Of a stretch of DNA of 64,000 bases, positions 17,356-26,029 are shown one piece after another. The stretch's first letter is position 1; each line of letters begins with the position of its first letter. The translations under genes were made by a program, and so were the position numbers. This stretch comes from Aliiruegeria sabulilitoris (GTDB taxonomy: Bacteria > Pseudomonadota > Alphaproteobacteria > Rhodobacterales > Rhodobacteraceae). The notes under the pieces are model-generated. The model was not told where the DNA came from, did not search any database, and was given only the letters and a program-made list of their open reading frames with translations. Where the stretch lies: contig NZ_LOAS01000002.1 in assembly GCF_001558155.1 (NCBI RefSeq), positions 431,089 through 495,088 of the forward strand, read 5' to 3'.

Positions 17356-18162
17356 TCAGGCGACAGGCCAGAGCGCGTAGAAATGGTGCGTCGGGCCGTG
17401 ACCATGGCCGATACCAAGGCTGTCGGCGCTCTCGATGGCGCCTTGCAACCAGCGGCGGGCGGCTGTCACCGCCTCGGCAAGTTCCTTCCCCTTGGCCAGC
17501 TCCGCCGCGATGGCGGACGAGATCGAGCAGCCGGTGCCGTGGGTGTTCTTCGTCTTGAAGCGCGGCCCGTCGAGCCAGATTTCGGTCTCTCGCGTGACCA
17601 GCAGGTCGGGGCAGTCCGCGGCCTCCAGATGACCGCCCTTCATGAAAACCGCTTTCGGCCCGTGTTCCAGAAGTGCCAACCCTTGCGCTTTCATCGTCTC
17701 CCGGCTGGTTGCGGCGCGCTCGCCCAGAAGCGCGCCGGCTTCGGGCAGGTTCGGGGTCAGAACGGTTGCCAGTGGCAGAAGCTTCGCGCGCAGGGCCGAC
17801 ACCGCCTGCTCGGGCAAAAGCGGATTCCCCCCCTTGGCCACCATCACCGGATCCAGCACGACAGCACCGGAGAAACCGGCCAGCGCCTCCGCCACGGCCA
17901 AGGCGATCTCGGCATTGGCGATCATGCCGATCTTGACCGCATGCACGTCGATATCGTCGAACACCGTCCGGATCTGTTGGGAAACGAAATCGGCCGGAAC
18001 GACGTGAACGCCGGCGACACCTTGCGTATTCTGCGCCGTCAGCGCGGTGATCGCCGCCATGCCATAGACGCCGCGCGCCGAGAACGATTTCAGATCCGCC
18101 TGGATCCCGGCGCCGCCCGACGGGTCCGACCCGGCAATCGACATTGCTGTTGCAACACTCAT
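17356..18162 (-). CDS. thiD: Hydroxymethylpyrimidine/phosphomethylpyrimidine kinase
   Basis: 268 residues from the ATG at 18162, which overlaps the thiE stop as ATGA. The longer open frame from 18228 only runs antiparallel into thiE. The start region AMSIAGSDPSGGAGIQADLK is the ThiD substrate loop; the C-terminal anion hole is NTHGTGCSISSAIAAEL, with catalytic Cys. It phosphorylates HMP twice to HMP-PP for ThiE. This fits uptake of HMP by the downstream transporter. Confidence 0.95.
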   Translation of the reverse strand: MSVATAMSIAGSDPSGGAGIQADLKSFSARGVYGMAAITALTAQNTQGVAGVHVVPADFVSQQIRTVFDDIDVHAVKIGMIANAEIALAVAEALAGFSGAVVLDPVMVAKGGNPLLPEQAVSALRAKLLPLATVLTPNLPEAGALLGERAATSRETMKAQGLALLEHGPKAVFMKGGHLEAADCPDLLVTRETEIWLDGPRFKTKNTHGTGCSISSAIAAELAKGKELAEAVTAARRWLQGAIESADSLGIGHGHGPTHHFYALWPVA

Positions 18163-18797
18163 CCTCGTGCCTCCTTGACCGCGCTCACAAGCGCCCGCGC
18201 GGCCGCTTCCGGGTCCGGCTGGCCGCAAATGGCCGAGACGACGGCCAAGCCGGCCGCTCCCGCCCCGATCACATCGTCCGCATGCTGTGGCCCTAGCCCG
18301 CCGATGCCGACCGCCGGAATCGGGCAGATCTCGACAATCCGGCGCAGTCCGTCGATGCCCACGGGCGGGGCATGGTCGGATTTGGTGGGCGTTCCGAAAA
18401 CCGGGCTGACGCCGACATAGTCGACCACTTTCGGATCGACCGCCCTCGCGTGGGCCACGTTCTCCACCGACAGGCCCAGCACCATCTCCGGGCCGATGAC
18501 CGAGCGTGCCTTCTTCACCGCCATGTCGCCTTGTCCGATATGCAGCCCATCGGCACCGAGTGCCTTGGCGGCAGCCACATCGTCATTGACCACAAGCGCG
18601 GCGCCGGTTCCCGCCAGCACGGCCTGCAAGGCCCTGCCAATCGCGATCATCTCGGCGGTTCCGGCCTGTTTGTGGCGAAGTTGCACGACGCCCACGCCCC
18701 CCGCGACAGCGGCCCGCGCCGTCTCGACCATGCCCAAACCGGCACAAAGGCAGGGATCGAGCACGAGATAGGCCGAAAGGTCCAACTGTTTCCTCAT
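18159..18797 (-). CDS. thiE: Thiamin phosphate synthase
   Basis: 212 residues of a TIM-barrel TMP synthase. Motifs are VVQLRHKQ (pyrophosphate side), VVNDDVAAAKALGADGLHIGQ (the family VND..A...ADGVHLGQ block), and YVGVSPVFGTPTK near the phosphate site. It joins HMP-PP and thiazole phosphate to thiamin phosphate. Overlaps thiM and thiD by ATGA on both sides. The mid-barrel QLRHK replaces the more common QLREK, a conservative change. Confidence 0.95.
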   Translation of the reverse strand: MRKQLDLSAYLVLDPCLCAGLGMVETARAAVAGGVGVVQLRHKQAGTAEMIAIGRALQAVLAGTGAALVVNDDVAAAKALGADGLHIGQGDMAVKKARSVIGPEMVLGLSVENVAHARAVDPKVVDYVGVSPVFGTPTKSDHAPPVGIDGLRRIVEICPIPAVGIGGLGPQHADDVIGAGAAGLAVVSAICGQPDPEAAARALVSAVKEARG

Positions 18798-19582
18798 GCC
18801 GGGGTGACCCGGTCATCTCCGATGGTCTCCGGCGTGACGGCGGCCAGCGCATCGAGGAAAGCGGAGGCAAAGCCGCCCGGACCTTCGACCTTGGCAGCGG
18901 CGGCCTCGCCAGCGGCCGCGAAATGGCTGAGTGCGCCGACCGTCGCGGCGAACCTGTCCTCCACCGCGGCGGCATAGGCGGCGCAAAGCGCGCTCAGCGA
19001 ACACCCCGTCGCGGTAACCTGCGGCATCAGCGGCGAGCCGCCGGAGATTCGCACGGCCTTCTGGCCATCGGTTACGAAATCGATCTCGCCGGTCACGGCC
19101 ACGATGCAGTGCGCGTCGCGGGCGACCTTGCGAGCGGCCTGTTCGGCGGCGGCGACCGTGTCACCGGCATCCACGCCGCTGCCAGCGCTGTCCTGCCTGG
19201 CGATGGCCAGAATTTCGGAGGCATTGCCACGCAGGATGCTCGGCCCGAGCTTCATCAACTTCACCGTCGCCTCGCGCCGCAGCTCGGTTGCGAAACAGGC
19301 GACCGGGTCCAGCACCCAAGGGGTGTTCGTCTTGCGCGCTACGGTGGCAGCTTCGAGCATACCCTCCACCCAACGCGGGCTGAGCGTGCCGATATTGACC
19401 GAGACCGCCGGGGCAATCGCCGCGAACTCCCCCGATTCCTCGGGATCATGCACCATGGCCGGCGCGGCGCCCGCTGCCAGAAGCACGTTGGCCTGGAAAT
19501 TCATCGCCACGTAATTGGTGATGCAATGCACCAGCGGCGCGGCGGCACGCATGGCGGCAAGGGATTGCGAGGGGCTGGACAT
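18794..19582 (-). CDS. thiM: Hydroxyethylthiazole kinase
   Basis: 262 residues with the ThiM opening PLVHCITNYVAMNFQANVLLAAGAAPAMVHDPEE and the anion-hole motif VTATGCSLSALCAAY with catalytic Cys. It phosphorylates salvaged 5-hydroxyethyl-4-methylthiazole. First gene of the operon, directly controlled by the TPP riboswitch upstream; its Shine-Dalgarno sequence sits in a hairpin. The operon covers salvage of both thiamin halves, and thiC and thiG are absent from the window. Confidence 0.95.
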   Translation of the reverse strand: MSSPSQSLAAMRAAAPLVHCITNYVAMNFQANVLLAAGAAPAMVHDPEESGEFAAIAPAVSVNIGTLSPRWVEGMLEAATVARKTNTPWVLDPVACFATELRREATVKLMKLGPSILRGNASEILAIARQDSAGSGVDAGDTVAAAEQAARKVARDAHCIVAVTGEIDFVTDGQKAVRISGGSPLMPQVTATGCSLSALCAAYAAAVEDRFAATVGALSHFAAAGEAAAAKVEGPGGFASAFLDALAAVTPETIGDDRVTPA

Positions 19583-19584
19583 CT

Positions 19585-19606
19585 GGGTCTCCTGTGGCGG
19601 AGACCC
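19585..19606 (-). promoter_or_regulatory. Ribosome-binding-site sequestering hairpin of thiM
   Basis: Perfect 8-bp stem GGGTCTCC/GGAGACCC with loop GCCACA on the minus strand. The GGAG Shine-Dalgarno sequence lies in the 3' arm, two bases before the thiM ATG. This is the expected expression platform for a translational TPP riboswitch. Confidence 0.75.
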
Positions 19607-19636
19607 CGGGCTGTCAGTCGATCATCGCCTGCCTGC

Positions 19637-19717
19637 CCCGACTCCCTCCGCCAGCATCATACTGGTTCAGGTTCAAAGGGTTCTTCTCAGACCGCTATTG
19701 CGGACGCCCCCGTCGAT
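19637..19717 (-). ncRNA. TPP riboswitch (thi box)
   Basis: On the minus strand the conserved elements appear in order: GGGGGCG near the 5' side, CTGAGA (19685-19690), CCCTTTGAACCTGAACC (about 19664-19680), and ATGCTGGCGGAGGGA before the closing strand. The P1 helix can form between about 19712-19717 and 19637-19642. It senses thiamin pyrophosphate and would repress thiM and the operon when TPP is high. Confidence 0.93.
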
Positions 19718-19853
19718 GAGCGGTTTCAAAACAGATCTCGCCGGGAATGTCACGCGCCAAAACGACGCCAACAGAACAGGGCCAGCCTCGCCATGAGTTG
19801 CGCTGCGGGAGCGGCTGCGTCACAAGGAACTGATCCAATGAGGGAGGACTGGC

Positions 19854-20966
19854 ATGACACCGCTGGCCGGGTTGAAAGTCGTTGAGCTTGCCCGCATTCT
19901 CGCCGGTCCCTGGATCGGCCAGGCGCTGGCCGACCTGGGCGCAGAGGTGATCAAGGTCGAGGCGCCCGAGGGCGACGACACGCGCCGCTGGGGTCCGCCC
20001 TTTATCGAACGCGATGGCGATGTCTCGGCGGCCTATTTCTATGCCGCCAATCGCGGCAAGCACTCGGTCGTGGCCGATTTTCGCACCGCTGAAGGCCAGG
20101 CGCGTGTGCGCGAACTGGTGGCGGACGCCGATATCCTGGTGGAGAATTTCAAGCTTGGGGGGCTGGCAAAATACGGGCTGGACTATGACAGCCTGCAAGC
20201 GCTCAACCCGCGCCTGATCTATTGCTCGATCACCGGTTTCGGGCAAACCGGCCCATATGCCAGCCGCGCCGGCTATGACTTCCTGATCCAGGGCATGTCC
20301 GGCCTGATGTCGGTGACGGGCGAGCCCGACCGGCAGCCACAGAAGGTCGGTGTTGCCGTGACCGATATCGTAACCGGCCTCTATGGCGCGGTGGGGATAC
20401 TCGCGGCGGTGGAACAACGGCACCGCACAGGGCGCGGCCAGCATATCGACATGTCGCTGCTCGATTGCGCCACCGCGATGATGGCCAACCAGGCGATGAA
20501 CTACCTTGCCACTGGCGAGCCACCGACGCGGCGCGGCAATGCTCATCCCAATATCGTCCCCTACCAGGTGCTGCCGACGGCGGACGGGCATATCATCGTG
20601 GCGGTTGGCAATGACGGGCAGTTCCGGCGTTTTTGCGAGGTGCTCGGGCAGCCCTCGCTGGCGGACCACCCCAGCTATGCCACCAATGCCGCGCGGGTGG
20701 AGAACCGGGTGGCGCTGACCGATTTCCTCGAACCGCTGACCGGGCGTTGGCCTTCGGCGGAACTGCTGGCCGCGCTGGAGGCCGCAACCGTGCCCGCCGG
20801 GCCGATCAACGACATGGCTGGGGTCTTTGCCGATCCGCAAGTGATCGCGCGCGGCCTCAGGATCACGCCCGAGGGCATACCAGGTGTCCGCGGGCCGTGG
20901 CGGTTCTCCGATGCCGAATTGGCATTGGACAAGAGCGCGCCAAAGCTCGGGGAACAGGACCCGTAA
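19854..20966 (+). CDS. CaiB/BaiF family (class III) CoA-transferase
   Basis: 370 residues. The N-terminus MTPLAGLKVVELARILAGPWIGQALADLGAEVIKVE is classic for the family. The catalytic Asp lies in HIDMSLLDCATAMMANQAM (about 200-218), and the C-terminal block is RRGNAHPNIVPYQVLPTADGHIIVAVGNDGQFRRFC. Class III enzymes move CoA between acids through aspartyl-CoA intermediates. The gene ends 15 nt from the converging matB and near a TRAP transporter, so a dicarboxylate such as malonate, succinate or a methyl-branched acid is likely. The exact substrate pair cannot be read from sequence. Confidence 0.88.
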   Translation: MTPLAGLKVVELARILAGPWIGQALADLGAEVIKVEAPEGDDTRRWGPPFIERDGDVSAAYFYAANRGKHSVVADFRTAEGQARVRELVADADILVENFKLGGLAKYGLDYDSLQALNPRLIYCSITGFGQTGPYASRAGYDFLIQGMSGLMSVTGEPDRQPQKVGVAVTDIVTGLYGAVGILAAVEQRHRTGRGQHIDMSLLDCATAMMANQAMNYLATGEPPTRRGNAHPNIVPYQVLPTADGHIIVAVGNDGQFRRFCEVLGQPSLADHPSYATNAARVENRVALTDFLEPLTGRWPSAELLAALEAATVPAGPINDMAGVFADPQVIARGLRITPEGIPGVRGPWRFSDAELALDKSAPKLGEQDP

Positions 20967-20981
20967 GAAACTGAGGCGCGC

Positions 20982-22496
20982 CTAGCCTTGGAAGACCGCC
21001 TTGTAGGTCTTGCGCAGCAGCTTCTTTTGCACCTTGCCCATCGTGTTGCGCGGCAATTCGTCCAGGATCACGTAATGGCGCGGCTGCTTGAACCGCGCGA
21101 GCCGCCCGCTGATACCGGCCTCGATCCCGGCAATGTCCAGAACCGCGCCGGGCTCGGGCACCAGCACGGCCACGACGCTCTCGCCGAAATCGGGATGGGG
21201 CGCGCCGATGACCGCGCTTTCGAGCACACCGGGCTGCTCGTCCAGCACCAGCTCGACATCCTTGGGATAGATGTTGAAGCCGCCCGAGATGATCAGGTCC
21301 TTGCCGCGCCCGACGATTGTGACATAGCCATCCTCGCTCTGAACACCAAGATCGCCGGTGATGAAGAAGCCATCGGGGCGCAGTTCCTCGGCCGTCTTGT
21401 CGGGCATGTTCCAATAGCCCGTGAAGACGTTGTCGCCACGCACTTCGATCATGCCGACCTCGCCGCGGGGAAGTGCCTTGCCGCTGTCGGGGTCGGTGAC
21501 CTTCAGTTCCACCCCGGGAAGCGGCAAACCAACAGTGCCCGCGCGGCGTTCGCCGTCGACCGGGTTGGAGGTGTTCATGTTGGTCTCGGTCATGCCGTAG
21601 CGTTCGAGAATACGGTGGCCGGTCCGCGTCTCGAAGGCCCGGTGGGTTTCCAACAGCAGCGGCGCGGAGCCGGAGATGAACAGGCGCATGTTGGCACAGG
21701 TTTCGCGGGTGAAGTCCGGATGGTCCAGGAGACGGGTGTAGAATGTGGGCACGCCCATCATGCTCGTTGCCTGCGGCAAGACCTCGAGCACCTGCTCGAT
21801 GTTGAAACGCGGCAGGAAGATCATCGAACCGCCCGCAAGAAGGCTGATATTCGTTGCCACGAAGAGCCCGTGGGTGTGGAAGATCGGCAGCGCGTGGATC
21901 AGCACGTCCTCTTCGGTGAACTGCCAGGTATCCTTGAGCACCTGCGTATTCGACAGCAGGTTGCGATGGGTCAGCATCGCGCCCTTCGACAGGCCCGTGG
22001 TGCCGGACGTGTAAAGCAACGCCGCGACATCGTCTTCGGAACGCTCCACCGGGTCGAATTGCGTCGGCTGGAAAGTCGCCAGGTCGGGGAAGCTGCCGGA
22101 GCCGTCGGCTTCGAGCGTCTCAAAGCGCACGCCCATGCGGTCGCAATCCCTGTGCAGCTCATCCAGTGAGTCGGCGCGCCCCAGCACGGCCCGGGCGCCG
22201 GAATTCTCGATGAAGTAATCGACCTCGAGATGGGTATAGCCGGTATTGAGCGGCAAGAAGACGATGCCAGCCATGACGCAGGCCGCGTAGACCGCGAGCG
22301 CCTCGGGCGACTTGTCCACCTGCACTGCGAGACGGTCGCCGGGGCGAAGGCCCATTTCCCCGAGCGCATGCGCAAAACGCGACGCCTCCCGCAGGAACGC
22401 CCCATGCGTCAGGTCATCCGCCGTGTCCATGACAAGGAAAGGGGTTTCCTTGTCGACATGCGGGGCAAAGAGAGCGTCAAAGAGCGGGTTGGGCAT
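20982..22496 (-). CDS. matB: Malonate-CoA ligase (malonyl-CoA synthetase)
   Basis: 504 residues of the acyl-adenylating superfamily. The ATP loop is YTSGTTGLSKGAMLTHRNL, the adenylate-binding motif RYGMTETNMNTSNP, the hinge block ITGDLGVQSEDGYVTIVGR, and the A10 Lys lies in PRNTMGKVQKKLL. The overall pattern, including HALPIFHTHGLFVATN and the TETNMNTSNP run, matches MatB rather than acetyl-CoA synthetase. It makes malonyl-CoA from malonate, ATP and CoA. It is divergent from the TRAP operon and convergent with the CoA-transferase. No malonyl-CoA decarboxylase (matA) is visible nearby. Confidence 0.87.
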   Translation of the reverse strand: MPNPLFDALFAPHVDKETPFLVMDTADDLTHGAFLREASRFAHALGEMGLRPGDRLAVQVDKSPEALAVYAACVMAGIVFLPLNTGYTHLEVDYFIENSGARAVLGRADSLDELHRDCDRMGVRFETLEADGSGSFPDLATFQPTQFDPVERSEDDVAALLYTSGTTGLSKGAMLTHRNLLSNTQVLKDTWQFTEEDVLIHALPIFHTHGLFVATNISLLAGGSMIFLPRFNIEQVLEVLPQATSMMGVPTFYTRLLDHPDFTRETCANMRLFISGSAPLLLETHRAFETRTGHRILERYGMTETNMNTSNPVDGERRAGTVGLPLPGVELKVTDPDSGKALPRGEVGMIEVRGDNVFTGYWNMPDKTAEELRPDGFFITGDLGVQSEDGYVTIVGRGKDLIISGGFNIYPKDVELVLDEQPGVLESAVIGAPHPDFGESVVAVLVPEPGAVLDIAGIEAGISGRLARFKQPRHYVILDELPRNTMGKVQKKLLRKTYKAVFQG

Positions 22497-22880
22497 GTAC
22501 GGACCTCCGGCTTTCTTACGACCTTCCCCTACAACCGGGGCACCTCCAAGGGCAAGGGAGCGGAACGCGTCGCTTTGACTTGGGCAGGCTTTAGAACGGT
22601 GCGAGTTGGTTACAGCGATCGGAGGGCGCGTTGTCCTCCTGCACTCTTGGGCGCGCTTCCCCCAAGGATATTTGGAGAAAGAGGATGACAGTTACTGAAC
22701 GGCGTCCCTTTTCCGAATCGGCCCATGCGCGAGGCGCATGACGCCGGGGGGACAGTTTTCCGGGCGCTCAAAATTTGAGCGCCCGGCCGCTTGCAATAGA
22801 ATCCTCCTACGCGCAGGGTTTGCCCGGCCTGACCGCCCGACAGAAGCGGTGGGCATAAAAAACGACACAGGGAGAAAATA
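22497..22880. promoter_or_regulatory. Divergent matB/TRAP control region with perfect palindrome
   Basis: 384 bases between the matB and dctP starts. A 27-bp palindrome with 13-bp arms and a single central base lies at 22760-22786 (arm CCGGGCGCTCAAA), 94 bp before dctP. A segment at 22649-22688 (CCCCCAAGGATATTTGGAG and following) resembles a dispersed intergenic element I associate with Rhodobacteraceae genomes. Neither is preceded or followed by the T run needed for an intrinsic terminator. Confidence 0.5.
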
Positions 22881-23885
22881 ATGCAGCAGACCATAAAGGT
22901 CGGTCTTATCGCGGCGCTCGGCATTGCCTTTGCCGGGGAAGCTCTTGCAACCGAATGGAATGTCTCGCTTTGGGGCAAGCGGCGCGCGTTTACCGAAAAT
23001 GTCGAGAAGCTGGCCGAGCTGGTTTCGGAGAAGACCGGCGGGGAGTTCACCCTCAACATTTCCTATGGTGGCCTGTCGAAGAACCGCGAGAATCTCGACG
23101 GAATCGAGATCGGCGCTTTCGAAATGGCGCAATTCTGTGCGGGGTATCACCCCGACAAGAACCCCTCGATCACGGTTCTGGAACTGCCCTTCCTCGGAGT
23201 CGACTCCCTGGAAAAGGAGATCGCGGTCTCGATGGCGGTGTATCAACACCCCGCGACGGTGAAGGATCTCGGCCGCTGGAACGCGACGCTGCTGATGCCC
23301 TCGCCGCTGCCGCAATACAACGTGATCGGTGTGGGCGACGCGCCCCATTCGCTGGAGGACTTCAAGGGCCTCAGCGTGCGCGCCACTGGCGGCATCGGCA
23401 GTGCATTGGAAACCGTGGGCGCGGTGCCGACCTCGATGTCGGCCTCCGAAGTACGCCAGGCGATGGATTCGGGCGTGATCAAGGCGGCGGCCTTTGCCCC
23501 GCATGCGCATATGTCCTTCGGTACCGTTGAAAACGCCACGTGGTGGACGACCAACCTGAATCCCGGCGCCGTGAACTGCCCGGTGGTGGTGAACACGGAC
23601 GCCCTGAACGCGCTCAGCGACGCCGAACGCGAAGCTCTGCTGGGCTCTGTCGACGAGGCGTTGGCCTATTACGTGGACTTCTACAACAACAACACCATGG
23701 CCAAATGGGACCCGATGCTGGAAGAAAAGGGCATCGAGAAGGTGACCTTCGACGAGGATACGCTCGCCGCCTTCCGCGAGGCCGTTGCCGGCCCGGCCGC
23801 TACGGCCTGGGTGGAGGACATGAACAAGCGTGGTCTTCCGGCGCAGGAACTGCTCGATCTCGTGAAATCGACGCTGGCCGAGTGA
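22881..23885 (+). CDS. TRAP transporter substrate-binding protein (DctP type)
   Basis: 334 residues with a signal peptide (1-23, ending EALA before TEWNVSLWG). It has the DctP fold: GLSVRATGGIGSALETVGAVPTSMSASEVRQAMDSGVIKAAAFAPHAHM covers the conserved Arg that binds the carboxylate and the ligand-loop region. The binding pocket faces an organic acid. Its neighbours MatB and a CoA-transferase point to malonate or a similar dicarboxylate, as in the MatPQM system of Sinorhizobium. A stable hairpin follows the stop. Confidence 0.88.
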   Translation: MQQTIKVGLIAALGIAFAGEALATEWNVSLWGKRRAFTENVEKLAELVSEKTGGEFTLNISYGGLSKNRENLDGIEIGAFEMAQFCAGYHPDKNPSITVLELPFLGVDSLEKEIAVSMAVYQHPATVKDLGRWNATLLMPSPLPQYNVIGVGDAPHSLEDFKGLSVRATGGIGSALETVGAVPTSMSASEVRQAMDSGVIKAAAFAPHAHMSFGTVENATWWTTNLNPGAVNCPVVVNTDALNALSDAEREALLGSVDEALAYYVDFYNNNTMAKWDPMLEEKGIEKVTFDEDTLAAFREAVAGPAATAWVEDMNKRGLPAQELLDLVKSTLAE

Positions 23886-23892
23886 CCCTAGT

Positions 23893-23916
23893 GGGGCGCC
23901 CCTGAGCGGGCGCCCC
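23893..23916 (+). terminator. Hairpin between TRAP P and Q genes
   Basis: Perfect 9-bp stem GGGGCGCCC/GGGCGCCCC (23893-23901 with 23908-23916), loop CTGAGC, followed by TTCCCCC. Probably a partial terminator or mRNA stabiliser giving excess binding protein. Confidence 0.6.
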
Positions 23917-23940
23917 TTCCCCCATACAGAAAGAGACCAC

Positions 23941-24582
23941 ATGGCCGGGGCCTCCTCCGTCCTTAGCGACGACTCCTTCCTTTCTCGCGCCGACCGGGCG
24001 CTTTTCCGACTCGAGACATTGCTCGCACTGATTGGCGGGCTGGCGATTTTCGGGCTGATGATCCTCGCAGTGATCAATGTCGCCGGGCGAAACGGGTTCA
24101 ACGCGCCGCTTCCCGGCTATGTCGACTGGATCGAGCAATTCATGCCGGTCATCACCATGCTGGGCGTGGCCTATGTAATGCGGCTGGGTGGACATATCCG
24201 GATGGATATTCTTGTCGGACAGCTTGGCGGCCGGGCGCTCTGGCTCTCCGAGGCCGTCGCGACCCTTTTCATGCTGGCGGTGACGCTCTTGCTGATCTGG
24301 GGCAGCTGGGCGCATTTTCAACGCAGCTTCGATTTCGGCTCCCCGCTGTGGAGCCGCGACAGCTCCATCGATATCGGCCTGCCGATCTGGCCCGCGAAGT
24401 TAATGGTGCCGCTGGCGCTCTCGGTGTTGTCAGTTCGGCTGCTGTTGCAGTTCTTCGGATATTGCCGCGCCTTCCTGCGCAACGACGACCACCCGGTGGC
24501 CGTGCCGCTGGTCGAGGATGCCGCCACGCAGGCGGCGCATGAAGCCGAACATGTTTCCGGTTTCGATGAGGAGAACAGCTGA
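23941..24582 (+). CDS. TRAP transporter small permease (DctQ type)
   Basis: 213 residues with four transmembrane helices (about 27-48, 66-84, 101-124, 150-173) and the DctQ landmark RLGGHIRMDILVGQL. It forms the membrane complex with the DctM subunit and uses a sodium gradient. The stop overlaps the DctM start by one base (TGATG). The charged C-terminal tail of about 40 residues is longer than usual. Confidence 0.9.
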   Translation: MAGASSVLSDDSFLSRADRALFRLETLLALIGGLAIFGLMILAVINVAGRNGFNAPLPGYVDWIEQFMPVITMLGVAYVMRLGGHIRMDILVGQLGGRALWLSEAVATLFMLAVTLLLIWGSWAHFQRSFDFGSPLWSRDSSIDIGLPIWPAKLMVPLALSVLSVRLLLQFFGYCRAFLRNDDHPVAVPLVEDAATQAAHEAEHVSGFDEENS

Positions 24583-25991
24583 TGGAACCCATCGATATCG
24601 GCCTGATCGTTACCGGCCTGCTGTTGTTTCTCGTACTGATCGGCACCCGCGTGGCCTTTGCCGCGGCAATTGCCGGGGTGACGGGGCTCGTGTGGATCTT
24701 CTGGGCCAAGAAGGGCTACGACCCTTCGCAGTTCATGTGGGCCCTGACGGTCGGGGCCAAGACCGCCGGACAGGTGCCCCACTCCAAGGTGGCAAGCCAG
24801 GCGCTCAGCCTGATCCCGACCTTCATCCTCATTGGCTATCTCGCCTACTACGCGGGCCTGACCAAGGCGCTCTTCACAGCGGCCAAACGTTGGGTCGGCT
24901 GGTTGCCGGGCGGGCTTGGCGTGGCAACCGTCTTTGCCACCGCCGGTTTCGCCGCGGTGTCGGGCGCGTCTGTAGCCACCTCCGCCGTTTTTGCCCGCAT
25001 CGCCATCCCGGAGATGCTGGCCGTTGGCTATGACAAGCGTTTTGCCGCAGGGGTCGTGGCCGCGGCCGGCACGCTGGCCTCGTTGATCCCGCCCTCGGCG
25101 ATCCTCGTGATCTATGCGATCATCGTCGAACAGGATGTCGGCGCACTGCTGCTCGCGGGCTTCATCCCCGGCGCTTTCTCCGCGTTGATCTATGGTGCGC
25201 TGGTGATCGGCATGGCGTTGGTCTGGAAGAATCTCGGCCCGCCGGTGACAGGCTTCACCTGGCGCGAACGGTTCGCGGCCCTTCCGGCCGCCGCCCCGAT
25301 TTTCGCCGTCGTGATCATCATTCTCTTCTTCGTCTACAACCCTTTCGGCGGCGACGCCTGGGGCACGCCGACCGAAGGGGGCGCGCTCGGCGCTTTCGTC
25401 GTTTTCTGCATCGCGGTGTGGCGCGGCATGCGATGGGCACAACTCAAGGACGCCCTGCTGGAGACGGCAAAGCTCTCGGTGATGATCTTCACCATCATCT
25501 GGGGGGTGCTGATCTATGTCCGCTTCCTCGGTTTTGCCGACCTGCCGGGGGCGTTCTCCGAGTGGATCACGTCGCTGCACCAGCCGCCGATGATGACGCT
25601 ACTGCTGATTCTGCTGGCCTATGCCGTGCTGGGGATGTTCATGGACGCCATCGGCATGCTGCTGCTGACGCTTCCCATCGTCTACCCGGCGGTGATCGCG
25701 CTCAACGGCGGGGAATATGTCACTGCCGCCGACAGCGCCTTCGGTATGTCCGCCACCGGCTGCGCGATCTGGTTCGGGATCATCGTGGTGAAAATGGCCG
25801 AACTCTGCCTGATCACGCCACCGATCGGGCTCAACTGCTTCGTCGTGGCCGGTGTGCGTCCCGACCTGTCGGTGCAGGACGTGTTCCGCGGCACATCCCC
25901 CTTCTTCGTCGCTGACGCCCTGACCATTGCCGGGCTGGTGATGTGGCCGGGCATTGTGCTCTACCTACCCGGATTGCTACTCGGGCTATAG
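24582..25991 (+). CDS. TRAP transporter large permease (DctM type)
   Basis: 469 residues with about 12 hydrophobic segments. Typical features are FAAAIAGVTGLVWIF near the start, the conserved FATAGFAAVSGASVATSAVFARIAIPEML, and GTLASLIPPSAILVIYAIIVEQDVGALLLAGFIPG. It ends with the common LITPPIGLNCFVVAGV block. It is the transport channel of the system. A 13-bp hairpin terminator starts six bases after the stop. Confidence 0.92.
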   Translation: MEPIDIGLIVTGLLLFLVLIGTRVAFAAAIAGVTGLVWIFWAKKGYDPSQFMWALTVGAKTAGQVPHSKVASQALSLIPTFILIGYLAYYAGLTKALFTAAKRWVGWLPGGLGVATVFATAGFAAVSGASVATSAVFARIAIPEMLAVGYDKRFAAGVVAAAGTLASLIPPSAILVIYAIIVEQDVGALLLAGFIPGAFSALIYGALVIGMALVWKNLGPPVTGFTWRERFAALPAAAPIFAVVIIILFFVYNPFGGDAWGTPTEGGALGAFVVFCIAVWRGMRWAQLKDALLETAKLSVMIFTIIWGVLIYVRFLGFADLPGAFSEWITSLHQPPMMTLLLILLAYAVLGMFMDAIGMLLLTLPIVYPAVIALNGGEYVTAADSAFGMSATGCAIWFGIIVVKMAELCLITPPIGLNCFVVAGVRPDLSVQDVFRGTSPFFVADALTIAGLVMWPGIVLYLPGLLLGL

Positions 25992-25996
25992 GTGGC

Positions 25997-26029
25997 CTCC
26001 CGCCCGTGCAAACTGCGCATGGGCGGGAG
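25997..26029 (+). terminator. Terminator of the TRAP operon
   Basis: 13-bp stem (25997-26009 with 26017-26029) with one G-U pair and a 7-nt loop, just after the DctM stop. No T run follows beyond ATTCC. Confidence 0.65.
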
